64,000 nucleotides of DNA from contig NC_133030.1 in assembly GCF_048771995.1 (NCBI RefSeq), forward strand, positions 40,052,001 through 40,116,000, in the 5' to 3' direction. This DNA comes from Taeniopygia guttata (lineage: Eukaryota; Chordata; Aves; Passeriformes; Estrildidae). The translations under genes and the position numbers were made by a program. Position 1 is the first letter of the stretch; the number at the start of each line of letters is the position of its first letter. This document shows positions 1 to 9,980 of this stretch, one piece after another. The notes beneath the pieces are model-generated. The model saw only the letters and a list, made by a program, of their open reading frames with translations. It had not been told where the DNA came from and searched no databases.

Positions 1-3000
1 TATTATTATTATTATATTGTCTTGTCGAAACAGCTTTAAAGGTTCTTCATGGGCTTTTAGTTAAGGCAAAGCACCAGCAGTGGGAACAGCAGAGCAATGA
101 CAGTGGGTGTGCATCCAGCTCTGGGTGAGATGCAGTCATGGGGCTTGGGCAGGACTCAGACACTTCAGTTCAAAGCTGTGACAATGAGAGCTGCCCCTCA
201 ATGATTGTCTGAGCCTGGCCTGAAGGCTGTGGATGCCACACTGCCATGTGGTGAAGGACTTCATTAACACTGAGTCCTCCCGTGTTTCAGCCCCCATGCA
301 GACCCACAGTCCCAGGGATCCTCAGCCATCATCCTACAGGGCCTGCCTGGAGTGGGCCTGGTATCCTGGTGCTTTCCTTGGAAATAACCTCTGCTCATTT
401 TTCAGCAGGTTGGAGGCTATTGCACTGAGGAGCTGGGTTGTGTCCCTCCGCCCAAGGTGTCTTGGAAGCACCTAGGCCAGTGAGCTGCTCATCACACACC
501 TTTGGCAAGGTGCTGCTTCATGTAGACTCTTCAAAATTTCTTTTGTTGAAGAAAAAGGAGCAACTGCGGAAAGATTTCTGCAGAAGAGGTGGTGTCAGCT
601 CCAGTCCCTGGACACAGCTACTCAGTGGCTATTTCATGGGAAAGATAAGCTCTCATTGGAGCATGGCCTGAAGCCGTGGATGTCCTGCTCTCCAGGCAAG
701 CACTGCCATGCCTTCACCATCTTTCACAATCTCCTGAAGATGCTGATTGTTTGCAAGAGTTCAAAAGTGAATGGATGAAAAGGCCAATCTATTAAATCTA
801 TTTAATAAAATGACAGCACTCAGAAATTGCCTGAACCAAAGAGGGCTGTTGAGAGAATATTTAGAGACAGTACCACTCTGTTTTCCTGTTCCTACATTTT
901 TCTCCAAGCACCTGCCTTTGGCCATTACAGGAGACAAAATACAAGATTAGACTGACTTTCAGCAAGTAAGCAGGATATTTTTATAAAAATGTATCTATAA
1001 AATAAGAAATATAAAATATAAATTGCATATATATTTACAAAGCTACATAGGCCTTTCTGTACTGTCTTCTTGGTACCATTTTACAAAATCCCAAGTTTTG
1101 TTGTGAATGAATTTTGGGTGGTGATTCTAGCTGTATGAGAAAGGTTAAAATTAATGAGTAATAAAGTAATGAAAATAAGAATAACATTAAGGTTGCAAAG
1201 TTAAGCACTTAGAAGAAAGAAAATACCAAACTAAAGGGACTCATACTCTTAGGTTTGTAGTTTTTTGAAAATTTCCAGTCTGATGTCCTGCTGTGTGTAC
1301 CAGGAGATAGAATTGCTCCATGCAGTAATACTCTGTTTTTAACATGGGCTCCCTCCCTTGTTTATATCACAATGTGGAGAGTGACTAGCGTTGAATAAGA
1401 GCACAGAGTGGAGGAGAGAACAGCCTGCAGAGTCCTACCTCCTCCTCCCCCCTGCAGAAGCTCATGAGCAGAGAGAGGAGCTGCTGGTGAACGCTGCTGG
1501 TGGTCATCAAGTGCTGTGAGATGGTCACCCAGTGCCCCTGAGAGCCTGCCAGTGTGATGTTGGATGTCTTCAGTAAAATCACATTTTTCAACAGAGAGTT
1601 CAGATGGCTGCTCATTCTGGATGCTAACTGAGGTCACCTGTAGAAGTGTTACTCCCACCTCACCTCCAGTCAGCTAAAGCTGTGCATGTCCAACAGCTCC
1701 ACTTACTATTAGTGAAATTTCTATGTCAGGGCCTTCTTCTAAATTTCTTTTTCACTGGAAGCAGGATTAGCTCATAGTATACATAAGCACATACTTTAAA
1801 GAATGTATCTTTCTGCTTAAGGCAGACATTTATAGTGAGGTATTTTACTGTAAAAATAACATGAGAGCAACAACAACACTGATAACCAGAGAGTTATCTA
1901 ATGCTTTACATGCAAGTACATGTAAAGGCTGAAAATTGATGTTTTGGTATAATAATTTTTTAACTGTGATCAGATATGCATATAGATATAGTTTTTATGC
2001 TGCCAGACTGATAAGGATCAGCAGACAGCAACTGATACAAAGACGGTCCTCTAACAAATGAGCACTATTTGTGGTGTGTAATACTGCAACGATGAGCAGT
2101 GATGTGTAATCCTTCTGCCCAGGACCTCCCCAGCCTGCTGGGCGGATGTTCTGGCAGATTTGGCACTTGAAGGTGGAATCTGCTATTCCTTAAACCCCAA
2201 ATTTTCATGAGCCACAATGTTTTTTTTATTCCTGTTACCTCTCATATTTTTTTCAGTTCTTTCTTTGACTCTGGTAACATTTCCACTTACCTTAGTGGTT
2301 GCCCTTCTGCCTCAAATGTAACTTCTTTTTTAAATGATCATATTTGCCAGCATTTCCCATCTCCATCTCTTCTGCTCAGGTAGTTTTCCCACTAGTGGCA
2401 CTGTTGTTTTTTGGGGTGATGTTAGGGCTTAGGGGTGTGTTAGGAATGCCCAATGTCACTGTGCCTGTACAGAATTCTTGGCCCACAGTAAAACTAAGAG
2501 TTTCCCTAGGGACTCTGGTGATGTTGAAAAAAACATGGAGACTGAGAGTGGGTTTGTCATGCTTGGGGCTGAGTCTTTCAAGGGCCACAGAGAGACCAAA
2601 AAAAGCTTTCCAAAATGTCTCATTCAGGCTATGGTGAGTTGCCCCTGAAAGTTATTGTCTCATGAAAGGTGCTTTTATCCCCCCAAAAAGCTCACTGTTT
2701 TCATAATCTATTAAAAGATGATTGAGAGCTACAGAGAAGACTATTTTTCTAACATGTCATAGTTGTGCCTTGCCTGAGAACACCAGTCTGTGAAAAAATA
2801 CACCTGCAGCTCAGCCTGAAAATTGCCTCCCAACAGTTAACCAAGATATCACTTTCCTCTGGGATCAAGTTAAAATGTAATTAAGGTTATGTCACTTTGA
2901 AGGAGTTCACTGGTGACATGGTGGGTAAAGGGAGGCAAACCTGTGGAGATGAAATATGCTGGAAATTAGCATGAGTATTATGTACTCACATCAATCTTTA

Positions 3001-5900
3001 GTGTGTCCTGGCAGTTTGTCATGAGAGAGGCTCTTAAATGGTGATGCTTTCACTGTGATACACAATGTGTAAATGTGTTCTGAACAAGAAGGCAGGTGTG
3101 ATGGGGAATTTTCTAGAGTATTTGGTCTAAACTTAATATAAACAGATTATCGGGGGCAGGGGGAAGTGCATCTAAATAACTACTGGCATCCTTTATCTGT
3201 GTAGAAGCATGAGAGAACTTCTCCTTGAAGTGAGAAGAGAAATTTCTAAAGTAACAGTTTCTAAAGTATAATCTGCTCAGATTTTGTTACTTCCTGGCAT
3301 GTCTAGAGGTTAGAGACTGCATCAAAGAGAGTAAAGTTTTTTGATCTTCATTTTTATTGTGCATTTTATAATTAGAATTGGAAACTGTCATTTAGCAGCA
3401 AATTTAAAATAAAAAGAACATAACTTTCACAAAGTCCTCAAAGAAAACAAAAAATCCTATAGGTGTTGACACATCCTATCATCAGGTTTAGAAGGTAAGT
3501 ACCAGAAAAACGATTGTTATCAGGTGTGAATTAACATACAGTGAGTTTGCTCACAGCTGAAGAAGGTGACAGATATAACATATGCATTAATAAAAGCCCA
3601 AATGGAAGGTATGGCCATAATTAGAAATGGTACTTGAAGAAATGCTATCGATTCCAGGAACTGAATTTAATTTGATGGCTTTTACTGTAATTAACACAAT
3701 TGTTTGTATCAGCATAGATCTCTTAATATTATTATCTAAGTTGACAAATTATAAAATTAAATGTTCATTTAAGATGCAATTCAAAAATTTTAAAGGTTTT
3801 CTTGAGTCAATGGGTCTCAATTTAAAGCTAAAGGATCTGATTTTTTTTTCTGCCAGTTTTCAGCAACTGAAGCTACTCCTGATTTATATTAATGCTGTAA
3901 TGACAGCAACATATACAAAAGAAACATTCCCAGGTTTTGATGAGTTCTTGACAGGCCCTATTGCCTATACTTTGCAGACTTGAAAGGTATTTTCTTTGTA
4001 GCATTAGATTTTAATGGTACTGAATGTAACGTGCACATATAATAATAATAATAATTCACTTTTCTTGTGTTTGCCCATTTACCTTGTTATAGATCTGCTA
4101 GATGCAGGGTCTGGTTCTCTTCTCTTTTACACCTGTTTTACCCAGGGGCTGTTTATTTTGATGCAGTTACTCCTGATTTAGACCTGTGTATATGAATCTG
4201 TTATCTGCAAGAGGTAAATTAATGCTTTTAATCAAGACCACTCTTCTGCCTACCCATCAACATCAAAGCCTAGACATGCTATTAGTTATTGAGAAAGGGA
4301 GCACAGTGTGAGTAAGCAGCCTTCAGCTATCTCTGGATCCCCATTACCAGAATTTTAGCACCATTACCTCAAAACCATGAATACTTTTATCCTCACAGTC
4401 ACTTGGAAAGGCTATATATCCACATTTTACACACCAAAGCCACAAAAGGAAGTAGAATTTGGACAGAACTAAGGTGCCTAAATCCCAGTGTAACCCTTAA
4501 GACCATTTTCAGCATCTGCTACCCAAAGTCTCTCTACTTGAAAGTAGCTCTGTTGTGGATCCCACATACCTGAAGATTTTTCTTTTTACCATACCTTGAA
4601 GGACCCTGATCTTGTCAGGTCATAGCATCTGCCTTTTCTAATCTTTGCTCTGTCAGAAAGATGGCCTCGTAAGGATTCTCCCCACAGGATGGTGAATCTG
4701 CCACCATGTACTCGGAGTCTGCTGAAATCCTCAAGGCAGATTTTACATTTAACACCACTGGAGTAACTTTTTTTTTTATGTCTCTTTAATCAGCTACAGA
4801 AAGCTCTGGCAGCCTTATCAATGGTTTTCTATTTGGTGATTGAATGAATAGATCAGTCATGCAGGATGTAGGTGAGAGAGGAGGGCTTTGCAGGATTCAG
4901 ATCTCTCTGTGCCTGCTTTCAGTTAATTGCCCATGCCAAGAGCTAAAAGGTAGGCCTTCCCAATTTACTAAGATCCACTAATTTCACTGAGGCCTAGTGA
5001 AGATGCAGTGCATCTTCTCTGTTTCCCCATGCCATCCACTTTGGTAGAACCAGGCCACTCTGCTAGCTTGTTTCCTCAGGGATGGGTATGAATCACTCAT
5101 GCTAGATTCCTTGTTGTCTGGGTAAAATATTCCTGTAGGCTGCCAAGCTATAGGGTACTGTACAGAACAACTGTTGAATGAAGTTGTGTGAGCCACTCTT
5201 GGAGCAGGGACTGGAACAGGTAGTTAGATTTTCCTCTGGTTGTCTTAGACACCAGGCAACAAAGTTGATCACTCTCTTCCCCCTTCTCTGAGTATTTTAA
5301 TAATTCAAGAACATGACCTCATTCCTTCAGAAGGATTGGAGAGCACCCCAATACAGCTAACTCTCATCAGATGGTGAGAGATACTTAGAAGGGGATGAGT
5401 GGCCACTCCTTGGACAGATATAAGCATTTGGGGTTTTTTTGTGTGTCGTGGGTGCATGTGATAAACTGTTGTATGAGGGTGTAAAATATAGTGTTATGCA
5501 TTACAGAAGCTCATAATCCATTTTTTTTCCCTAAACACATGGCTAACAAACCTACCTTAGGAAGAGGGCATGGGTCTCCGAATCCCGGGTGAGCAATGGC
5601 AGTTTTGTGCAATGCTGAACCAGAATTCCCAAGTCCTGGGGAAGGTTGGAGATTACCATTTAGCAGCCCTAACAATGTTCATTGGCCCCTGAGGTGTTTC
5701 CCTGCTCCCTGTGACAGGGGCTGTGATCCCAGCTGCGAATGGTCCTCGGCTCTGCAGGTGATGCTGGGCGCTCAGGCGATGGCTCTGGCACCTGCCAGGG
5801 GAACCTGGCGCCTGTGAGCCGAGTGCTGCAGTGAGCAGCCAGCCCAGTCGCGGCACCAGCAGATCCTGCGATTAATTTGAAAGCACATTTAAAAGGCATT
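1..5900. other. Gene-poor intergenic DNA, left flank
   Basis: No gene recognised. The stretch is AT-rich with short open frames on both strands, none showing a domain, splice-bounded exon or codon pattern I can support. It starts in a short (ATT)n tract at 1-15 and has an (AAT)n tract near 4040-4055. The 230-700 and 2340-2640 intervals are somewhat more GC-rich and open but look like chance. In mammals the INSM2 upstream side is a long gene-poor interval, which fits. Confidence 0.6.
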
Positions 5901-6103
5901 TCGGCACTGCAAGGCATAGATTGTGTATATCTAGCGGGCTGGCAGGGCCCACCCACCGGGTCTGCCCGCTCTGGTCAACTCCTCACCTCTGAGGGGGAAC
6001 AGCCAGGGCAGCGGGACCGCGCCCGGCCTTGGCAGGGAGGCGAGAGGAGCTCGGGGCAGGGCGGGGCAGCACCGGGGCTGCGAGGCCGATGTCCATGCTC
6101 ATT

Positions 6104-6105
6104 CC

Positions 6106-6138
<33 letters not shown>

Positions 6139-6169
6139 TCCCATGCCCATTCCCATGCCCGTGCCCGTG
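6104..6169. repeat. (CCCATG)n hexamer array, 11 units
   Basis: Eleven consecutive hexamers are visible: mostly CCCATG, with CCCATT variants at units 6 and 8 and CCCGTG for the last two. Read on the minus strand this is a GGGCAT-type array with regularly spaced G triplets, so it has G-quadruplex potential on that strand. Confidence 0.9.
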
Positions 6170-6171
6170 CC

Positions 6172-6200
6172 GGGACCGGGTCCGGGTCCGGGTCCGGGGG
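6172..6200 (+). repeat. G-triplet block with G-quadruplex potential
   Basis: Immediately after the hexamer array the plus strand carries five G-runs (6172-6174, 6178-6180, 6184-6186, 6190-6192, 6196-6200) separated by three-base loops (ACC or TCC). This satisfies the usual four-run, short-loop rule for an intramolecular G-quadruplex. Confidence 0.7.
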
Positions 6201-6345
6201 CGCGGCCCGCGGCCGCCCTGCGGAGCTGTCCCGCCCCGTGGTGCTGAAAGAGCCGCAAGCGCCGCAGCTCCGGCTCATCCCGCGCCCGCGCCCGCCCTGC
6301 CCAGCGCGGCTGCCCAGCAGGGACCAGCAAGTGCTCGGGACGTGG

Positions 6346-7833
6346 TGAACAAAGGCCAAATAATTTTTTGCAATACACGGTCACACGTGTACACTGCAGT
6401 TCCTCTTTATCTGCCGGCTGATTATAGCTGTAATTGCTTTGCTATTTATCTGTGAAGAATCCTGTTCCGTATTGAGGATAACATTAGGAATCGTTGCGAA
6501 GAATTCTGACTAATTAAACCCAAAACTTTGAATATGCATCCAGGCTGAGCAGTGAAATGCTCTCAGGCAATTATACATGCTAAGCTGCTGCCCTGAACAG
6601 TATTCCTTATCAATGGCAACAGTAGATGAGAAAATATCGGAAAAAATTGATAAGCAATTCAGCTATAGGATTGTTTTAAGAAGATAGCTAGGAAAGTGCA
6701 AATTTTTCAAAACAAACATTGTGGTCCAATACTGTTATAATGTGAATTAATGAAAAATTAGCAGTAGTTTAAGAGACGGCCAAAAGAGAAATAATTCTCT
6801 AAGAATAAAAACTAAAAGCAATACTCTAGCTTTACTTCTGCACAGATGATTTTTCAGAGAAGTAATGAATACTGTTATAATTAATAATAATAAAAAGAAT
6901 AACAAGTTTCTATTAATGCCTATAAACATATCTTCCTTTATCAGATAATGACTAATAAAAGGATTCAGAAAATAGTTAAGAGATATCTATTTTTTAAACC
7001 AAGTGGCTAAGAAATATAATCCTACTGTACCTCAGTAATTGTTAAAGGAAGGACCCATTATCATAATTATGTTTCTGGAACAAACATTATTTCAATGTGA
7101 TAAAGGATGACATGACACTAAAGGTAAAGCCACAGCAGATGTTACATGAGTAACAAGACAATATGCCCGCATTCGGGTAATTTCTCCCCCCCAGACATGT
7201 TCTCATTAATCTGTGATTAATAGGATTTGAGTATAGTGAATGATGTTGATCTATTGTCTGTCTTTGTCCCACACCATAGAGAGAGCAATTTGTCAGCTCA
7301 GCTTTTGTGTGACTATTTAATAGCAAAGAGGGGGAGAGAAAAGACGCTAATCTTCTAATTGGCATCTATAGAGAAAGGTCTAAGAACACTGCCAGCCTGG
7401 AAATAGCTTGTGTGCAATTCCTATGCCTGCGAGGCTGAGGCAGACAGACAGCAGCACCAGGCCGGGTACCCATGGAAAAGGAACAGCGTGTCCCTACACA
7501 CAATGAGCCGCTGGCCAGAGGGAGAGCAGAGAGCAAGGTGCACTGCACAACAAGGTGCAATTGCTAACTCTTCCAAGTCTGTTATGTTGCAGCCTGTTAT
7601 GTCAAGGGAGTACTTCTTGACTGGTGTGACTTTTAATAAAGACAGAAAGCTGCCTCCTTTCTAGATCAGAAAGCAGAATGAGGCAGGGGAAAAACAGGGG
7701 GCACTGATAAGGACCCAGAATAGTCTTCTCACCAGCAAAATTGGAATCAATGGAGAGAACATGAAGTGCCCAAACATCTTTCTAGAGATGTCAGGTGAAC
7801 AATGACTTTGTGCTAATATAGTGCCACTTCTAA
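6346..7833. other. Non-coding flank, conserved-element-like
   Basis: No gene seen. The first 330 bases after the CpG patch are rich in homeodomain-type TAAT and GATA-type cores, for example around 6420-6450, 6508-6516 and 6640-6655. The 7060-7260 interval is similar. It resembles conserved non-coding DNA in texture, but conservation cannot be judged from one sequence. Confidence 0.3.
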
Positions 7834-7839
7834 CTTAGC
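7834..7839. repeat. Target-site duplication, left copy
   Basis: CTTAGC directly abuts the left LTR boundary at 7840 and is repeated exactly at 8132-8137. A six-base duplication is the length expected for class II (ERVK/alpharetrovirus-like) integration. Confidence 0.85.
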
Positions 7840-8131
7840 TGTCGCTATAGGACACGTGAAAGCACAACGCGAGCCGCCTGCTATTTTGCAAGGTAAAAGA
7901 GAGTGTTTATTTTCTGACTCCAACTTTTATACTTTTCCAAAGGTGACAGTGGATTGGAGAGTGAATGGGCCACCTCTCCAAAGACATTGGACAAACCACT
8001 AGTACATCAAGTTTCTCCACCCCCATGAAGGAATGCAAAACAATATGTTGTTTACAGAAATTGTGTGGGAAAGTTTTCTAACAGAATGTAAACTCAGAAG
8101 GCTTTAGAAAAACTTAAGAATCAGGGCGACA
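7840..8131 (-). mobile_element. Solo LTR of an endogenous retrovirus (class II-like)
   Basis: This 292 bp element begins TGTCGC and ends GCGACA, so the termini form the TG...CA inverted repeat typical of LTRs. It is flanked by identical six-base target duplications. Orientation is minus: on that strand a TATAAAAG box lies at 7931-7924 and AATAAA at 7911-7906, near the 3' end. No internal retroviral sequence is present, so it is a solo LTR left by recombination between two LTRs. The six-base duplication suggests an ERVK-type family. I do not recognise the exact subfamily. The intact duplication suggests fairly recent insertion. Confidence 0.85.
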
Positions 8132-8137
8132 CTTAGC
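8132..8137. repeat. Target-site duplication, right copy
   Basis: CTTAGC follows the right LTR boundary and matches the left copy at 7834-7839 exactly. Confidence 0.85.
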
Positions 8138-9797
8138 TGTCCTCCTCAGGTGCTAAGGCTACCTAATGAAATGATTGTCTTCAAATCCATATAATTTCAC
8201 AATTAAGTCACTGTTCCCAATTCAGCAAAACATGGAAGCTACTGATTAAAACTAGGCATGAAGACAAGTGCTTTGTCTTTCCCCCATCCTCAAGTATCTA
8301 CTTTATGCCCTTCAAAAGGTCAGAATGAATGCTTAGGTTTTGGGTGCCGTTGAGGACTGGATCCCTCTGGCACATCTACATTGCAGCAGAATGCAGCTTT
8401 GTTTTGTGTAATGATTTCTTAAGTGGCGAACATAGAGAAATAATTCCTTGTTCAGTTTAAACTCCTGAGCCATTCTGATAGTACATCATTTAAGATAAAG
8501 CAGTAACTCTCTAAAAATATTACTTTTTGAAACCTACGTAATTTTTTTTCTTATTTAATGCGTATTTCTTTTAGTAGTTTCGTCACTCCAGTGGGTCAAA
8601 CCGGTGGAGTAGTCAACTCTTCACCTGTGGAGGTGAATTGCATCATAAAGGGTGGGACTACCTAAAATCAGCTTTATCACTTGGAAATTGTTCTGTGGGC
8701 CTGCACATAATGCTGTTTCTACTGTGTAACTCTTCAATGGATATAGCACAGAAATAGCATGGCATTTCATAATGCATATCATCAGGATTTAATGGAAACT
8801 GATGAAGGATAAAGATTGGACAAAGAGGTATTTTGCTGAAAGAAAAAAAAAACAAACCATGGATAGAATTGAATCTGATTTAAAATGGAGAAGAGTGGAG
8901 GGAAAGCAGTTGACAATACTGAGATTAGAGAAAAAGCTCTCAAAACTGTTTAAGTTAGCAATATTTACTGCCAATTTTCACAAACAATCACATCTCTATT
9001 CAAAGCCACCAGAATTCACTGCTCAGGTGTATGAACAGCACTTTGGCAGATGTGGTGTTGTCTGGCCACTGCAGTGAAAACTGCTGGGATTTGGAGATCA
9101 GATGTGAGTCTGGGCAGGGACAAAGAAAATGGGGCAATTTGTAGCATCTTGTATATGAACTTACAACCCAGAGCATTTCCCTGCTGCTTGGTGGTGCTAT
9201 GCAGCATGCTGAGCACAATTATCACCAAGCACAGAGTGTAGCCCTTTTTCTGCCTTTGGGGGTGAGCACTGACATTTCTCCCCATTTTAGGCTTGGCAGA
9301 GAGCATGCATGCTCTCTGTGCAAACACCCAAAACTTTTGCAATGGAAAGAACTCTTTCAGTGGAGATGCTGGATCTGTCCTGGATCTAGTAGTCTCACAC
9401 CAGGGGGTACAGTGCCAAATCTGCCTGAGCCCAGGCTGTGTGATTGAGCTGAAGTGCAGTAGTACAGCCATATCAGCAGGAGCCTGTGCTCTGACTTGTG
9501 TGTCTTCCAGGGAGAGGAAAGGATTTGTTTTGCTTCTGAGCATGAACACGGTGCCAGCCTGTCATGGGATGTAAGGTCTGAAGCTTGGGATGTCTCTGCC
9601 CTTGTACTCTGATCTGGGTGAACCCTGATGGGGCATTTGCTCTTTTTAACTGCTTTGATCAAGCAAGAGGAGATTTCATCATTCAGAAGGTCTTGGGTCA
9701 TGTCAAAACACATTCTGGACTAGCTAGTTGACTCTGCCACCCTCCTCCATTCCCTTCACAGAGGAGAGAGGGGTCCTGCAGCTTGGAGGAGTCCTAC
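8138..9797. other. Intergenic DNA, no gene recognised
   Basis: Overlapping open frames occur on both strands between 8800 and 9715, some up to about 177 codons. They overlap one another, lack recognisable domains and have no consistent splice framework. The 9000-9700 part is more GC-balanced than its surroundings, which alone explains the longer frames. Confidence 0.5.
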
Positions 9798-9980
9798 CTT
9801 TGGAGGGGTCAGGCAGTCTGTTTCCATAGAAGTTGTCATAGATTTCTCTATAGTGGTCACTGTAAGAAGAGTGGCAGAATGCACCCACCTGAACTCCAGC
9901 TTCTGGCACCATTTGAAGATTTTCTTGGTGTCAGGATGTAGTGCCACAAAAAAGCCCTTCATGACTGCACACAACCCTCT
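9798..9980 (-). pseudogene. Coding-like segment with a frame break, unidentified
   Basis: On the minus strand an open frame reads GFFVALHPDTKKIFKWCQ and on to LEF (about 9955-9892). The apparent coding signal then continues in another frame from about 9890 with VGAFCHSSYSDHYREIYDNF and ends PDPSK at about 9798. There a GTAGGA donor-like sequence follows CCAAAG. The left edge could be an AG at 9982-9981. Both halves have a protein-like composition, rich in aromatic and charged residues, and they abut with a one-base frame change. The simplest reading is a decayed exon or pseudogene. I do not recognise the family. Chance cannot be excluded. Confidence 0.25.

Larger units (their letters stand above)
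5940..6345. promoter_or_regulatory. Isolated CpG/GC-rich patch, candidate distal promoter or enhancer
   Basis: This is a sharply bounded GC- and CpG-rich block of about 400 bp inside AT-rich intergenic DNA, about 22 kb upstream of INSM2. It contains several GGGCGGGG-like Sp1-type stretches near 6055-6066, the CCCATG hexamer array at 6104-6169 and a CGGGTC block at 6171-6200. Open frames cross it on both strands, but they are by-products of the GC-rich repeats. It could be the promoter of an unannotated noncoding RNA, a distal regulatory island for INSM2, or just a GC-rich minisatellite. The sequence does not decide between these. Confidence 0.4.

Noticed and set aside
3627..3983. 118-codon plus-strand open frame
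   Set aside because: AT-rich, Ile/Leu/Lys/Phe-dominated translation with no domain and no promoter or splice context.
5877..6455. Open frames over the hexamer array, including Pro-Met and Pro-Cys dipeptide repeats
   Set aside because: These are direct translations of the CCCATG array and CpG patch, with no other coding evidence.
9016..9549. 177-codon minus-strand open frame
   Set aside because: Overlaps several plus-strand frames, has no recognisable domain, and its composition looks like chance in a GC-balanced segment.
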